The translations under genes were made by a program, and so were the position numbers. Of a DNA stretch of 64,000 nt, positions 43,151-56,412 are shown piece after piece. Positions within the stretch are counted from its first letter, which is position 1. Every line of letters begins with the position of its first letter. The DNA comes from Gigaspora rosea (taxonomy: Eukaryota > Glomeromycota > Glomeromycetes > Diversisporales > Gigasporaceae), in the NCBI GenBank assembly GCA_003550325.1, contig QKWP01002001.1, positions 1-64,000 of the forward strand. The letters run 5' to 3'. A model generated the notes under the pieces. It had not been told where the DNA came from. It saw only the letters and a program-made list of their open reading frames with translations, and searched no databases.

Positions 43151-45362
43151 AATGCTTAATTAATCCTGGCGGGTATCTTGTCATTGGCTTACTAACAGTA
43201 CGCTTAGTAATGTTTATAGCTTTAATTGTAAGCATTTTTTATGCCCCTAAATTTTATACACCGGCGATACAAGTTTATCTACTTAAATGGCATTCTTATT
43301 AAATGTAATCGACAAATTTAAATGTGCATGAAATTCATAAGTTTATGTGATATATTTGTCGATAGAAGATATACGTACTGTACGTACAGTGCGTACATAC
43401 TTTATTTAAAATGGTCGGTCAGTTTAAATTTAAAAGGAATGTAAGTCATTAACGGGAAAGGTAAATAAAAAAAAAAAAATTTTTTTTCAAGAAAAGAATT
43501 ACTTTGTAGAAAATTTTCAAAAACGAGAATTGTACAAAAATCTGCAATTAGAAATTTTTATAACACAAACGTGTAATTTCGCGTAATAATACGATATATA
43601 TGCGCGTTTCGAAGTATGCGCATGTGCGTAATCTCATGCTATTTTTAGGAAGGATGATTTTCGAAATAACGCCTCATGCCGATATTTCGAGAAAATATGA
43701 AAGCCTATTAATATAAAGTACTGCACAAACTTTGATTTAACCTAGTTTAAACATGCTACGGTTACTCCTGCCAAAATTCTAAAATTCTAAAAAAATTGAA
43801 GTATCTCTTGCCAAATTCTAAATATTGATGTATGCATATTAAGATTATCCATAATCGTAAAGTTGTTGAATACAATGCAACCGTTTGTTGTTGTTTGAAT
43901 TTTTAGTAAAATTTGCCATGTAGATCGGGTTAGGGAGAAATTCGAATTTGTTTTTCAATATAATGTATTAAAGCGGATTTTATTTCTATGCGTCTCATTA
44001 TTCATTTGAAATTAAAATGTTTAGATAGAACAGCTTTTGATTTTGATATTATACTTGTACAAAATACAATAATAATAATACTATAGTTTCTAAAATAGGT
44101 TTGTATTAAAAATACAATATATATTTTTATAAAAAGATTTTTAAACTACACTAATGGTGCTCAATATAACATACATTTCTTATAATAAATTTTGTTAACA
44201 ATATTTAGATTAGATCTATATTAGAATAAGATTTGATATTAATATTAAATACAGTATTATTACTGTATATAGTATAATTTGACAAATACAGTATACTGTA
44301 ATAATAATAAATATATAAGTTTTTTTTTAAACATCTTCTACATCTTGTACATGTGTATATATATATATAGGTTAACCTCATTATAGTACTCCTAATATGA
44401 GTTATCTTCAACTACTATAAAATTTATAAAATTTAATCTTTATACAAGCACAACTTTTTATAATCACCAGATTTCTGGTTTTTTTTTTTTAAGCTAGTAA
44501 TTATATCAAGATTTGAATATATTATAATTTAAAATTTGTTAAATATTATATATTTGTTATAAGTTTTTTAAAATACTAAAAAAATTAAATAATCTAGTTA
44601 AAAATTTATTACATTAATAAAATAGTTGTGACTCTATTATTAAAAAACTTTTTAGATATTTTTTTAGTTTTAATTACTGTATACTGTATAAACTTTTATA
44701 TTAACCAGGGTGCTATATTCAAAGCTAATTAAATTAACAAGATCCGATTCTCTAGGTAAAAATGCTCAAAAAACCTTACAAAAACTTAATTTATACTTTT
44801 ATATTTGATTCTAATAACCCTAACCTTAACTCTAGCCCTAATTCTAACACTAACTCTAAATTTTAATACAGTAGTAAATTATTAAAAATAAAGGTGGATA
44901 TCAATATCTTTTGGCATCAAATCTATTTAAATTTTATAATTTAGTTCATTAAATATTTTATGTAAATAATATAATAAAAGTTTTATACGTGTACAACTAT
45001 ATAGTACAGTATATCTGATATATATTTATATATAGTATATTTTTGAATTTTCTATTTATAACTTCTTTAAAGACTATTTATGTAAATTTTTTATTAACAT
45101 ATAATATTACAATTTATATTTTAATTTTATATTAATGAATTTAAAATAATTTATTAATCTGTTATTTACTAATTAACATTTATATATTTTTTATTAAAAT
45201 GAGATGTTTGCTCTATATAATATACGAGACCCAGGCCTCTTATATTCAACCAAAAAAATTAATTAGTAAAAAAAAATAGTTAAAAATAGGTGTGAATTAT
45301 TATTATTATTATTATCAATCATCACAGCTAATGCTGCAATTGGCTGAAGCTGATATGTACTT
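43151..45362. other. AT-rich region, no gene
   Basis: Contains a CCCTAA-type degenerate run at 44811-44860 and several TATATA tracts (for example 44355-44369). Short frames are AT-driven. Confidence 0.45.
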
Positions 45363-45492
45363 GTTATTGGTTGTGGATGATAACTGATTATTCACTAGGA
45401 TACTGTTTTTATGACGTGGCCGAAGGACACGTCATAATGCGGTATCTGCTGAGAAGAAATCAGCAATTATCAGCCACAATTTGACCAATAAT
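45363..45492. repeat. Palindromic element GTTATTGG...CCAATAATA with C(GAA)G centre
   Basis: An imperfect palindrome centred on the hairpin ATGACGTG-GCC-GAA-GGA-CACGTCAT (45411-45435, loop 45422-45424). The outer arms TTATTGGTTGTGGATGATAA and TTATCAGCCACAATTTGACC AATAA pair with a few mismatches. Its ends and core resemble the elements at 53466-53658 and 61320-61539. Confidence 0.65.
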
Positions 45493-45495
45493 ACG

Positions 45496-45684
45496 CTTAT
45501 CCGACATGTCTTATGTGAACACCGAACGATTTTTGTGTAACTTATTCGGCCTCCTTCTAATACAAATACACAAATTTTCATTCACCTCTTAAGAGGTGAT
45601 GAAAATTTGTGTATTTGTATTAGAAGGAGGCCGAATAAGTTACACAAAAATCGTTCGGTGTTCACATAAGACATGTCGGATAAG
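45496..45684. repeat. Near-perfect 189-bp palindrome
   Basis: The arms of about 94 bases (from CTTATCCGACATGTCTTATG to CACCTCTT, then AAGAGGTG back to CATAAGACATGTCGGATAAG) differ only by one extra T near the centre (CATTCACC against GGTGATG). It lies four bases right of the C(GAA)G element. Such an undiverged palindrome is either a very young foldback insertion or an assembly or cloning artefact. Confidence 0.9.
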
Positions 45685-47913
45685 AAATTTTAAAAGATGG
45701 TATATGTGGAATTATATTTTTAAATTGCGACTCCGAATTTTAGCATCAGTTGCGTGAAACGGCTTGGCATAAATTTTATTTATAAAATTTGCGTAATTTA
45801 CTGTATATACTAGGAATAGAAACGTATTAAAAAAGTGACAATTTGTCACCGATCAAAAATTTTCAGGAATGTTACAGATAGGAAAACGCCGAAACTAACT
45901 TTTGATATTTTTTTATTATCTGTTACACAGTTAGATACAACGAAAATCGTAATTTCGGTATAAAAACCCCCGGATAACTAAACGCCGGGTTAGTGGGTCA
46001 TCCTTAAATTCATATGCTATGAAAGCTAATTGATTAACTTTGTATGGCTATCTATACTTTTTTTTTTAAAATTAATAAAGTATAACGTGAAATATATTAA
46101 AAGTATCCGAGAAATTAAAATTTTTCATATGAATAATCCTAATAATCATAATAAATCATATAATATTCGTTGAAATTTGAATTTTTGACGGTAGAACATA
46201 TAATTCCAGGGTATTAATATAAATTAATTACTGAATTACGGTAATGGAATGGAATACAGAAAATGATATAAATAATTAAAACATTATGTAATTACAGAAT
46301 TACTGTTATTTACTGATATACACGTACATTATGAAACTATTTGTTTAATCCGGATTTAGCTACGATATAAGTACAGTACAATATTTGGACAATGAAATTC
46401 AACATTTAATGGATTTTAATCAGAGTTACATATGCAACGCCTATTTTACAATTAGGTAATGTTTGTTGGCTATCAAATTTGGATAATTCATGATTTCCGC
46501 AATCTTTTCACGAGTTTTTTTTTTTCATGAAACTAAGGGTCCTAAAAGTAAAGATTTTTCCGGAGAGTTCTTGATTTTGTTAAGCACAAATATTGACCAG
46601 TTTTAACAAGTCTTTAAACTAGATAATATTGTGGAGATAGGAAATTGATCGTTGATCAAAAAAATTTTTTTTTTCAAAATCGGCGTATTGATGAAACAAA
46701 TAAAGAAAGTGTGGGTTCTATAATGAACAAACTTATTCATCGAAACTTGATAAAAACGGTGAATAAACGCAGGATAATAGCATTTAATATATCGATAAAA
46801 CATAACTTACATGTGTTAATAATTGTTATCAGTTATTAAATCTGGGAACTAGAAATAGTAATGGTAACGTAAGTAAATCATCATTTTTATATTATTTCAT
46901 ATTATTTCATATTATTATTATCATCAGATTCATCAGATTTGATTATCTATCTTAATACGTAGTATTACTGATATATATTGATATATACTGATATCTGGAT
47001 ATACATAAACATGATACAATATACAAAATACAATATACTGTATACTGTATAACAGGATAATATAAAATTAATATTATCTCCTTTTTGCTATTTTTGACAT
47101 CATCATGTGCAAGTATTATGGAGAATTATGAAACACCAGCCCATTTTTATCTTAATCAATTTTACCCCGCGTTTGTTAAAATATCATTAAAAGATCACAT
47201 GTTGATATTTAAGGTTGAGTTTTTTACGTAAATATCGTAATTACAACAGTAAAAAACAATTCCCGAATTTTGAAATTTTATAGTATAAAATTATTAATAT
47301 TTTTTTATATTTTTTTATATTATCATATTAAAACTTTAATTTTTACATATTAAATTTTTTAATGCAAGCGAGACAAAAATCCCAACAAAATTACTTAAAA
47401 ACTACTTAAAACCACTTAAAACCACTTAAACTACTTATATCTACTTAAATTGATCATAATTATTATATGAAACTGTGAAGGGTACGTACAAAACCGTAAC
47501 TCAAGAAAAAAAAAAAAAATTACTATCCCCAACAATTGACCAAATGTAGAAGTTAATTTATCTAACCATATAATATTTATTTATATAGGCGTATTCATTC
47601 ACTTTTTGAGGTTATGTTGTTGTGACATTATTATTCTTTTTGTTAATGATCATTTGATCACTTGATATTTTTTATAAATATTTACTTAACCCCTCAAATA
47701 GGTTTTTGTGTTCTCCAGCCACCCAAGTTTATAAAGTTACACCCTACCCAAAAAAAATATTTCAAGTTCTCGTTACTGTTCTCCCGAAACCAGAATTTCA
47801 TCATAAATCCACCAAAGTCTTATTGTGTATATCAATAAATTATTCTTTTATTTTTTTTTTTTTTTTGGGAATTTTTTTTTTTTTTTGGTCGTTGAAATTT
47901 ATACCCAAAAAAA
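45685..47913. other. Intergenic region upstream of the lipase gene
   Basis: AT-rich, with no supported gene. Repeated TATACTG words occur at 46975-47060 and ACTACTTAAAACCACTTAAA-type repeats at 47395-47450. The last ~200 bases before 47914 are T-rich leader. The frame at 47706-47930 overlaps the true start and lacks support. Confidence 0.45.
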
Positions 47914-50900
47914 ATGCTTTCCAAGATTGACAAACCTACGGTGGATTATGATGCTAATAAGGTCACTGGTGGAGCCAGCGAACCTCCTCAAATTCTTATA
48001 GTTTCACCTAGTGAAATTACTCATAACGATAAATCACTTTGTAATAATATTTCTGAAACTGATTCAATAACTCAACCTTCATCGACTAATAAACCATTGA
48101 TTATTATCGCGGAAGATGAAAGTGAAAAAGATTCAAAGACTTCCTGTATTGATAATAGTATGGCTCTTGTTAATAAGACTCATTCCGACTTGGCTGTTGC
48201 AATAACAAATATTACAACTGTATCAAGGGTAGGCTTGGACATTGCTAGTTTCATTTCTCAATTTGCTTTGGGAACTGTAAAAATATCTACAAGCTTAGGT
48301 TTAGATATTGCAAGAACTATGACCGGTGTCGTGTCTGATAGGATTGTACAAGCAACTAAAGATGAAGATGGAGGGTAAGATTTTCAATTCCTTTCATTTA
48401 TATATATATATATTTTTTTTTGGTTTTTTTTTTTTTTTATATTTATATATGTGTATATATATATATATATTATTATTATTATTATTATTATTTTATTATT
48501 ATTAATTATTGTTATTATTTATTATAATTTAATATTATAATATTATAATAATAATAATATATATATATATATTTCCACCTATGTTTTATCAATACGTTTT
48601 AACTTTTGTTATTGATTTTTAAGATTATCTTTTATTCCTAGAATAATTGACGTTTCAGCTTCGTTATTGCACCGAACACTATCTTTAACTGAACAAATTG
48701 CGCTAGCCGGTCTAGAATTCACTTCCGAAACGGTGCAACTTGCCTTGGGAACTGCTTCTGAAAGTATGAATATTATTGATACTTTATTCGGAACTACTGA
48801 TGCTGCTAAAGCTTTGGCTGAATTCGTTCAACTTGTTAAACGTGAATGGGATTCTTTATATGAAGGTGATGATAAATTAATTGTTGAACCTAATGAATAT
48901 GGTGCTTTTAAAGTTGTTAAAGCTCTTACTGCTTGGACTTGTTTACAATATGTTACAAGTGAAAGATTTGATAGAAATTTAGGTGGTTGGAAACAAGTTA
49001 AATTGGTTGGTTTATCAGACATTTGCAATGATTGGGTTCATGTTAATGATGATGATTTTTCTGTTTATGATGAATTGGAATCAATATGTTTTGAAGATGA
49101 AGAAGATGAAGTTGTTGTTGTAGGTCAAAATAAACCTTCTGGTTCAAATAATATTGTTGTTGGTGATTTAACTCCACGTGATGAAATTCCTGAATTTAAA
49201 TTTAATATGGATGAAGATCAAACAAAAAGGTTGAGTGACCTTTTCATGGAAACTACAAAAAGATTTAGTAATCCTTATCTTCAAGAACATGAAACTCAAA
49301 CTAAAAAAGAGAAATTATTCAATTTATTACATAATCTTAAAAGATATTCTAAATTCTCTTCTTCTGCATATGATATAAGAAATGCTTTAATTGGTGGTAT
49401 ACCTCTTCCTTTACTTGTACAACGTACAAAAGAGAAGGGTCGATTACATCGTTTTAATTTTGCTCGTTCTGCTGAAATAGCTTCTGAATCCGTTGTTGGT
49501 TCTTCTTATCAAAGAAGTGTTACAAATAGTGGTTCTTATCAACCTACTTATTTCTTAATTCGTGATCATACTACAAAATCTATCATTTTGGCTTTACGTG
49601 GAACTATGTCTATTCATGATTTAATTGTTGATCTTACTTGTGAATATGAAGATTTCCAATTTCCTGAAGATATTCAACGTGGTGATAATTTAACAAAATA
49701 TCAAATTCATAAAGGAATGCTTAAAGTTGCTAAAGCAATTGCTACTCCTGGTCAATCTGGTATATTTGAAGCCCTTAAGAGAGAAATGGAAGCTAATGAT
49801 GATTATGGTTTGGTCTTAGTCGGTCATTCGCTTGGTGCTGGTAAATATTTATTTTATAATTAATATATATATTAAAATTGAAAATAAGAAATTACTATAA
49901 TTATTATAATAATTATTTATAATAATTATTTATAATAATTATTTATAATAATGATATAATTATTGAATGTGAAACAGCAAATATCGTGAATTATTATTGT
50001 CTGTTATTTGGTTATTTGGTTATATGTCAATCTCTGGACTCTATCGGTGATCAGAAATTGATATAATAAGTTTGTAGCCAAATAAACAAGTCATTATTAT
50101 TGGCTTCATAACATTACAATAATGATATTATTTTTTATAATCAAGTTGATTAAAATGCACCATAAGTATTGAACCTGAGTAGAAATTGTAACTACTCAGA
50201 AATATTACCGGATAATCCGGCTAATTAAATATTTCCCTAGGAATTTTCTCAACAGGTTCAATCTTTATTAGTATTTTCGTTATAAAAATACTCGACGTCC
50301 CCCAAAATTTTTATATTCCAACTCTAAATTTTACCCGCAAAAAATTTTATAAAAAAACACATATATGGTGTTGAACGTCATAGGTGCATTTTATAATCTT
50401 TGATTAATTATAATAATTATAATAATTATAATAATTATAATAATTATAATAATTATAATAATTATAACAATTATAATAATAATTACAATAATTATAATAA
50501 GGATAATAATAATTATAGGTAATAATAATAATTATAATAATAATAATTGTAGTAATAGTAATAGTAATAGTAATTATAATTATTATTTTAATAATTATTA
50601 TATTAACAATTATTATTTTTAACAATTATTATTTAACAATTATTATTTTTATTCACAATAATTTAACAATTTTTATTAATAATAAAATATTTTCAACACA
50701 TTTTTTTATCTCAATTTTGTATAGGTGTTGCGAGTCTATTAGCTATTCTCCTTGCCTCACCGAAAACTTGTATGACTACGCGGAAGAGTCGTTTACCACT
50801 TGGTCGTAAAGTTCATGCATATGCGTTTGCGACTCCATGTGTAATGTCTGGCGCTCTTTCAAAACGCGTTCAACCTTTGATTACATCCGTAGCATATTGT

Positions 50901-51513
50901 AATGATGTAGTTTGCCGTTTAAGTCTTGGTCATGTACTGGATTTAAGAAACATGGTCAGGTTTCTTAGTTCAAATAAATCAAAAACTGGTGAAGATGGTG
51001 AAGATGGTGAAGTTAGAGAAGAAACTGCAAGTAAAATCATTAAAAAATTCATCGATTATCAAAGTAGATCCTTTAGTGATGATGAAAGAGGAAGAGAAAC
51101 TAGAGAAGAATTTGAAAATTGGTTCTGGAAAGTTAGAAATGATTGTTCTCCTTATATGCAAAATCAAAAGCTTTATCCTCCAGGTAAAGTTTATTGGATT
51201 GTAGGTAATAGAGTTCCATATTGTGAAGATAATGATCAAGAAGATTTGGATGAGAAAGAAGATATGGAACGGGAGCCTATTCTTGAAGAGAAAACTAATA
51301 AACAATATTTTATGTTGGATGTTGATGTTGAAAAAATATTTGCAGAAGTTGCATTTTCTCCACGTATGATGATGGACCATCTTCCTCATTTTTATGGTTA
51401 GTATAAAAAAAAATTTTTTTTTTTTTTTTATCACCAATGTCAATATTTTTATTCTAAAAATCTATTTTTCGTATTTTTTTTTAAATATAGAAAATGTCTT
51501 GAAAAGCCTGTAA
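47914..51513 (+). CDS. Class-3 lipase (diacylglycerol-lipase-like)
   Basis: Exons 47914-48374, 48642-49840, 50725-51396 and 51491-51513 give about 784 aa. An alpha/beta-hydrolase expected to cleave acylglycerols. The N-terminal third is low in recognised motifs and has amphipathic helices (VGLDIASFISQFALGTVKIS; LAGLEFTSETVQLALGTASE). The Lipase_3 domain follows: LRGT (about 472-475), the nucleophile elbow GHSLGAG with S550, split by intron 2 right after GHSLGA, then D614 (CNDVVCRLSLGHVLDLRNM) and H772 (DHLPHFY), completing the triad. An acidic insert rich in Glu/Asp/Lys lies between D and H. The last exon (ENVLKSL, 23 bases) is inferred from a good donor GTTAGT at 51397 and an in-frame acceptor. 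Without that splice the frame stops at 51401 (778 aa). Intron 2 is unusually long (884 bp) and microsatellite-rich. Membrane association is likely but not shown. Confidence 0.9.
50404..50645 (+). repeat. TAATAATTA microsatellite in lipase intron 2
   Basis: Long run of AATTATAAT and AGTAATAGTAATAG repeats. The opposite strand gives a spurious Ile/Tyr/Asn-rich frame (50404-50625) that should not be taken for a gene. Confidence 0.9.
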
Positions 51514-53465
51514 AAAAAATACTTATATATAATAATAGTAATTATAAACCTTTATACAAATATTGTTACATTCAGTTACATTCAGTTACATTCTTTTGTT
51601 TATATTAATCACGAAATGTTACCTTTGTGCATGTTTAATTTTTAAATTTTTTGTGCATATTAAAATTTTTTTTTTCAAGATCCGTTTTGATGGATCAATT
51701 TTAGATATTTAGAACAAAAATAAATAAAATGTTACATATTCATGAATTTGTAAAAAAAATACATTAGTGTATTGCATTACATATCGGTTAATTTGTGGAA
51801 TTTGATTTACATGGGTTTGTAAAACGAACTCTAAATTTTGCAGCTAAAAAATAAATGTTTTTTATTATAGTATGTATATATAAAAATAAATTTACAGAGT
51901 AATTAACAATAACGATACAAAATTAAATCGTTATTTTTACTCCTTAAATTATTTTTATATATAGCAATTGTTTTATCACTAAAATTTATTGTTTGCAATA
52001 TCCGCCCGATATGTAATTTTTGACATAATTTTCATGATTTAATTTAACATCGAGTGACTGAGTTATACGTCCGCATGACGATTGTGCGCTTAAAATATAA
52101 ATTAATTCAAATTGATTCATATAAATTAATTCAATATATTAGTAACTTTGAGACTAACTTTTTTGAATAAGAGATGTCAGATTAGACTTATAAATCAAGT
52201 CGCGCAATTAACCAATAACAATTTTTTATTACATAATCATGACGCGTAAGGGTGCTAATCAAATGTTGAAATTCCATCAACTTATTATTATTTTCTCTGC
52301 CAAATAGCTAGCAGTAAGTCTACTGTATTTATTTAGTAAGTTCACTGGAACGGTCAAGTGAAAATCATCGGATCTAACTGTATTATCTTCCAATGACTGG
52401 GACTTTTTTAGCAAAGGTTTTTCTATTATTCACTGGATGATCCAATAATGTGGATAATTATCTTTGAACCCGGACCAATTTTATATATGACGTAATAATA
52501 TTTTGATCTGAATTCAAAAATAATTTATCTATGTCCGATAACTTTTACCTTATAAAAAAAAGTTAATACACGTTTTCTCTAATCCATAAATTTGCATATT
52601 TATGAAATTTATACCTTCAAATGATGGAAATCATGTTGACAAAAATAAGGATTTAAATAAAATGTTTTATAGGACCATTGGTTTTTCAGTGATTAATATT
52701 CTCAAATAATATTATAAAACTAACAGTTGCTAAGATTAATGTGCAATGTTTAATACTAAATTTTAGATACTAAATTTTATATCGATATATTGTAATAAGC
52801 GAATTTGTGTCAAAATTCTGATAGAGCTAACACTTCAACAAGTTAGCCCGCATTAAGTTAGCGTTAGCTATAGTTCCGGTCAAATTTTGTCGGGATTTTG
52901 TTCGTCGGAATTCGGTTGTTTTGACCAAATTCATAATAACTTTGCAGAAATCTTACATTTTTGTAATAGGTTTTTAAGAGCAAATTTTCTAATTTAATAT
53001 TAACCTCTGGTGAATTTCACCATGAAGATAATGAATGTGTTACAAATAAGTAGAGTAATATGTATTATGTTGCTTTTTTTAGTTTTATTTATTATTACAT
53101 AGCTTAATTTAATATACAAGCCGGGTTAAGCTCACAAATTATTAGTGGTTGGAATCGTATCGGTTTATAACCGGATATTCAGTTTAAAATATCAATCCGA
53201 TTTACAATAAAAAATATATCGGATTTATTAAATTTGATTTTGTGAATAAAATCGGATTTTCGGTTTTAAACCGGTTTTTAAATAAGGTAGCTACGCGAAG
53301 TAGTCGCGCTAAAACCAGGAATGCAGATAATATATAGCAATTAAATTAATCTGGAAAAAAACAAGGAATTTTTATATACTGTATGTTGGTCTCAAGCATC
53401 AATTTAGATGTGATTTCCCAGAGGTCAATATAGTGCACAAGTATTATGTTATGATATAATTACAG
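51514..53465. other. Lipase 3' flank and intergenic region, no gene
   Basis: AT-rich. A short GC-richer palindromic word CTACGCGAAGTAG is at 53290-53302 with loop GCGAA. No gene seen. Confidence 0.45.
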
Positions 53466-53546
53466 TTATTGCACGGGTTGTGACAACCCGTGCTTTTTTC
53501 ATTAACTTATTGGCACGGGATTGTTACGTCAGACACCGTGCAATAA
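53466..53546. repeat. Hairpin element TTATTGCACGG...CCGTGCAATAA
   Basis: 11-base inverted ends TTATTGCACGG / CCGTGCAATAA enclose GCACGGGTTGTGACAACCCG TGC, itself a perfect hairpin, and a second GCACGGG-containing half. It is immediately followed by another palindrome (53548-53658). Confidence 0.7.
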
Positions 53547-53547
53547 A

Positions 53548-53658
53548 ATAGTTATTATATGGGTGTTGAATAACCCGTTACACGGTTCATATTTAAATCC
53601 CGTGCCTTCGGCACGGAATATGTACTGGGTTATTCACTACAACCCATACAATAACTAT
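53548..53658. repeat. Hairpin element ATAGTTATT...AATAACTAT with C(GAA)G core
   Basis: Outer arms ATAGTTATTATATGGGTGTT and GAATAACCC pair with GGGTTATTC and ACAACCCATACAATAACTAT. The inner stem CCGTGCC-TTC-GGCACGG (53600-53616) is the complement-strand form of C(GAA)G. Adjacent to, and sharing GTTATT ends with, the hairpin element on its left. Confidence 0.75.
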
Positions 53659-54370
53659 AAATTATTCTCATAACATTTTTGATAAAATCATGAAGCATAC
53701 TCAAGTATAACTGTTACAGTGATTTTGCCAATAATTGTTGTAACGCTCAATTGCTATGATAGATCAAAACAAGATCTCAATCAGTGCTTAACTGTACTAC
53801 ATTCGGTCATGTTCTTTTGGCTGCAATTAATTTTATGAACTTAAATGCTTATTTTATTAAATATTTGATTAATACTTAATATATACATACTTATATACTT
53901 AAAAGCCTATTGCGAATAAAATATAATCTAAATTATTAATTTCAATATATATATTTAATACAAAACTGGATTATAACTAAATAAATCTGATATAAGCTTT
54001 TTAAAAAAAGATATATAATTGATTATTTTTTTAAAAAAAGAATGAATATCTGATTAGACAATTTGCAAATTGGTTTCAACCTTTACAAATTATAAACAAA
54101 ATTCATTTAATCAACTAGTACAAATATGGACTGGGTAATTTACCGGTAATATTATACAAGTGAGTGCTGCCAAGCTATAATCTGCAAATCTTATCTAATA
54201 ATATTTGCAAGTTTTAGCTTTGTAGCATTCAAGTTTTCTTTATATATCTATATATGTATCTCACAGATACAGTTTATATTTATTTACTAATTTGCATAAC
54301 TTCTTTATATAAAACTTATATTATGAATAATGGCACTTACAAGTAGTTTATAACAATTAATCACACTTTG
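53659..54370. other. AT-rich spacer
   Basis: No gene or repeat recognised. Confidence 0.4.
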
Positions 54371-54685
54371 GCCAATTTGAGTAATTTATAAGTAGAACTT
54401 ATTTTTTTAAAAACTTTGAAGCTAAATAACATTTGGTCTACTAGTCTGTTTTAATCATTTTATTGCCAAAATAATTGTCTTTTTTGAGCCAATTCCAACG
54501 AGCCCAAAATTATTAAAATGAGAAAATGCGCTGTCAAATAAGGTAATACACCTGTATAGTGGGCTATTGGTTAGACCTATATCTAAAAGAAGCGCCATTT
54601 ATCGCCTGATTTTTTGGGGGGTGGGGTAGAGCAATTATCAGGTCCTATATATAATATAATATGTATAATATATATAAATAAAATT

Positions 54686-55038
54686 ACTATTTATTGCCAG
54701 TGGTGATCATAACCAGTGATCTACAATGTATAAAACAAAATAAACAAAACAAACAGTTTGTATTAAATAAAAATTAAATCTTTTTAATATTAGGGTAAGG
54801 GTAAAGATTAGAGATTAGAATAGGGCTTTGTATATAGTAAAATTTAGCAAAGAATTTTTTTTTTTGTATAAAAAAAAGTATAATTTTCAGACAAAATTTT
54901 AGGTTAGAAGCAATTTTAGCAATTTTTTAAAATTTTTTTGTTTTTGTTATACAAAAATTGATCTACATGTTACACCTGATCCTGAATTTTAATTGGTAAA
55001 TTAATCACTAGTAATGATCACCACTGGCAATAAATAGC
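54686..55038. mobile_element. Inverted-repeat element with telomere-like core
   Basis: The left end (CTATTTATTGCCAGTGGTGA plus TCAT.AACCAGTGAT) pairs with the right end (ATCACTAGTAATGATCACCA plus CTGGCAATAAATAGC). TTAGGGTAAGGGTAAAGATT lies in the interior at 54790-54809. Length ~353 bp, non-coding. The target duplication was not resolved. Confidence 0.65.
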
Positions 55039-55305
55039 AAACTCCATATATAAATATATATTTATATATATTATTATATATATATAATTTTTAATATTGA
55101 ATAATTTTTGATCCAACAGTCCATTTTTGATGATTTAACTACCAAAATGTTCACCTCAGTGAGACGATTCTAACAATCCCAAAATCATTAAATTCTAATC
55201 ACAGGATCCTAAGATCGACAAAGATTTGTATTCTATAAACAGTTAATAATTAAATATGTCTAATTCAGCACACCTAAGTTCTACAATGAATACCATGTGC
55301 CATAT

Positions 55306-55392
55306 TGATCAGAATCAGATAATTTTGGTACCATTCAATTCATCTCATTGAGATGAATTGAATGACACCAAAATTACCAGAATCTGATCACT
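55306..55392. repeat. Palindrome, ~42-bp arms
   Basis: TGATCAGAATCAGATAATTT...CAATTCATCTCA pairs with TGAGATGAATTG...ACCAGAATCTGATCA around a two-base centre. Related palindromes with TGATCA / GATGAG words are at 55486-55591 and about 55990-56140. Confidence 0.8.
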
Positions 55393-55644
55393 CCATCATG
55401 AGATATCACATTTTAACGATTATTTAAAACATAGTCCAATTTTGGCGCATTGTCTAATTCGGCACACTAAAGATCTCTAATGATATCGTGAACTATTGAT
55501 CCAAATTATACGATTTTGGTAATATTCGATTTATCATGATGAGATGAGTCTTATGGTACTAAAATTATGCAATTATGGTTGATAGTTCACAAAATATCAT
55601 CATTTAATTAAAATAACCTGTGTAAAGAAAAATTTAAAATTAAC

Positions 55645-55948
55645 ATAAAATCGTTGATAACCTTTGACAAACTGGTCCATTTTTGATAATTTTACTATCA
55701 AAATGACCGCCTTGAAGGGACGATTACAACAAGTCCAAAATTGTTAAAATCTAATTACGGAATCACAAAATTGTTAAAGATTTTCTTATTATTTTGATGA
55801 AAGTAATACAAAAATCTTAATGATCTTGTGATCCTATAATTGGATTTTAACGGTTTTGGGCTCATTGAAATTGTCTCTTCAAGGTGGTCATTTTGGTAGT
55901 AAAATCGTTAAAAGCAGACCAGTTTATCAAAATTTATCTATGATTTTA
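55645..55948. repeat. Foldback family F, inner copy
   Basis: ~300-bp palindrome with arms containing AACTGGTCCATTTTTGATAA and CTTGAAGGGACGATTACAAC on the left and GTTTTGGGCTCATTGAAATT and GGTAGTAAAATCGTTAAAAG on the right. A single-unit version of the family F foldback. Confidence 0.75.
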
Positions 55949-56162
55949 TGCAAATTTTCAAAAATTATATATATATATATGTTATTTTGGTTAAATGATA
56001 ATATCTTGTGAACTATTAGTCAGAATTATATAATTATAGTACCATTTGATTCGTCTTAATGAGACGAATCGAATGGTACCAAAATCACATGATTCTGATC
56101 AACAGTTCATAAGATATTATTAATGTGTCAAATTTGGTACTGTATACATATCTACCTTATGA

Positions 56163-56412
56163 CAGTGTTGTATATGGAACAATTTTGAACAATTTTGAAC
56201 ATTTTTTCAAATTAAAGTTACTTAAAATTTTATTAAGATAATCTATTTTAATTTTTTCACCAATGAGTCCAGCACCTAAAAAAATATATAATTATATATT
56301 TTTTTAAATTACTTTATTAATTAGTTAAACATGGGACATAGGCTTGGACGATTTGGACAATCTTGGACATTAGACATTTTACATAGTGTGACATGTCCCA
56401 TGTACAATACTG
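56163..56412. mobile_element. Non-autonomous hAT element, family A copy 2
   Basis: 250-bp copy of the element at 4319-4571 in reverse orientation, with ends CAGTGTTGTATATGGAACA and ...CATGTACAATACTG. It has its own perfect 8-bp duplication CCTTATGA (56155-56162 and 56413-56420). Internal blocks shared with copy 1 include GTCCAGCACCTAAAAAAATA and AACATGGGACATAGGCTTGG. Different duplications prove independent insertion. Confidence 0.9.

Noticed and set aside
50404..50625. Ile/Tyr/Asn-rich minus-strand frame
   Set aside because: Translation of a TAATAATTA microsatellite inside lipase intron 2.
50979..51443. 154-residue minus-strand frame within the lipase gene
   Set aside because: Antisense of the acidic exon 3 stretch; Phe/Ile/Lys-rich and without a domain.
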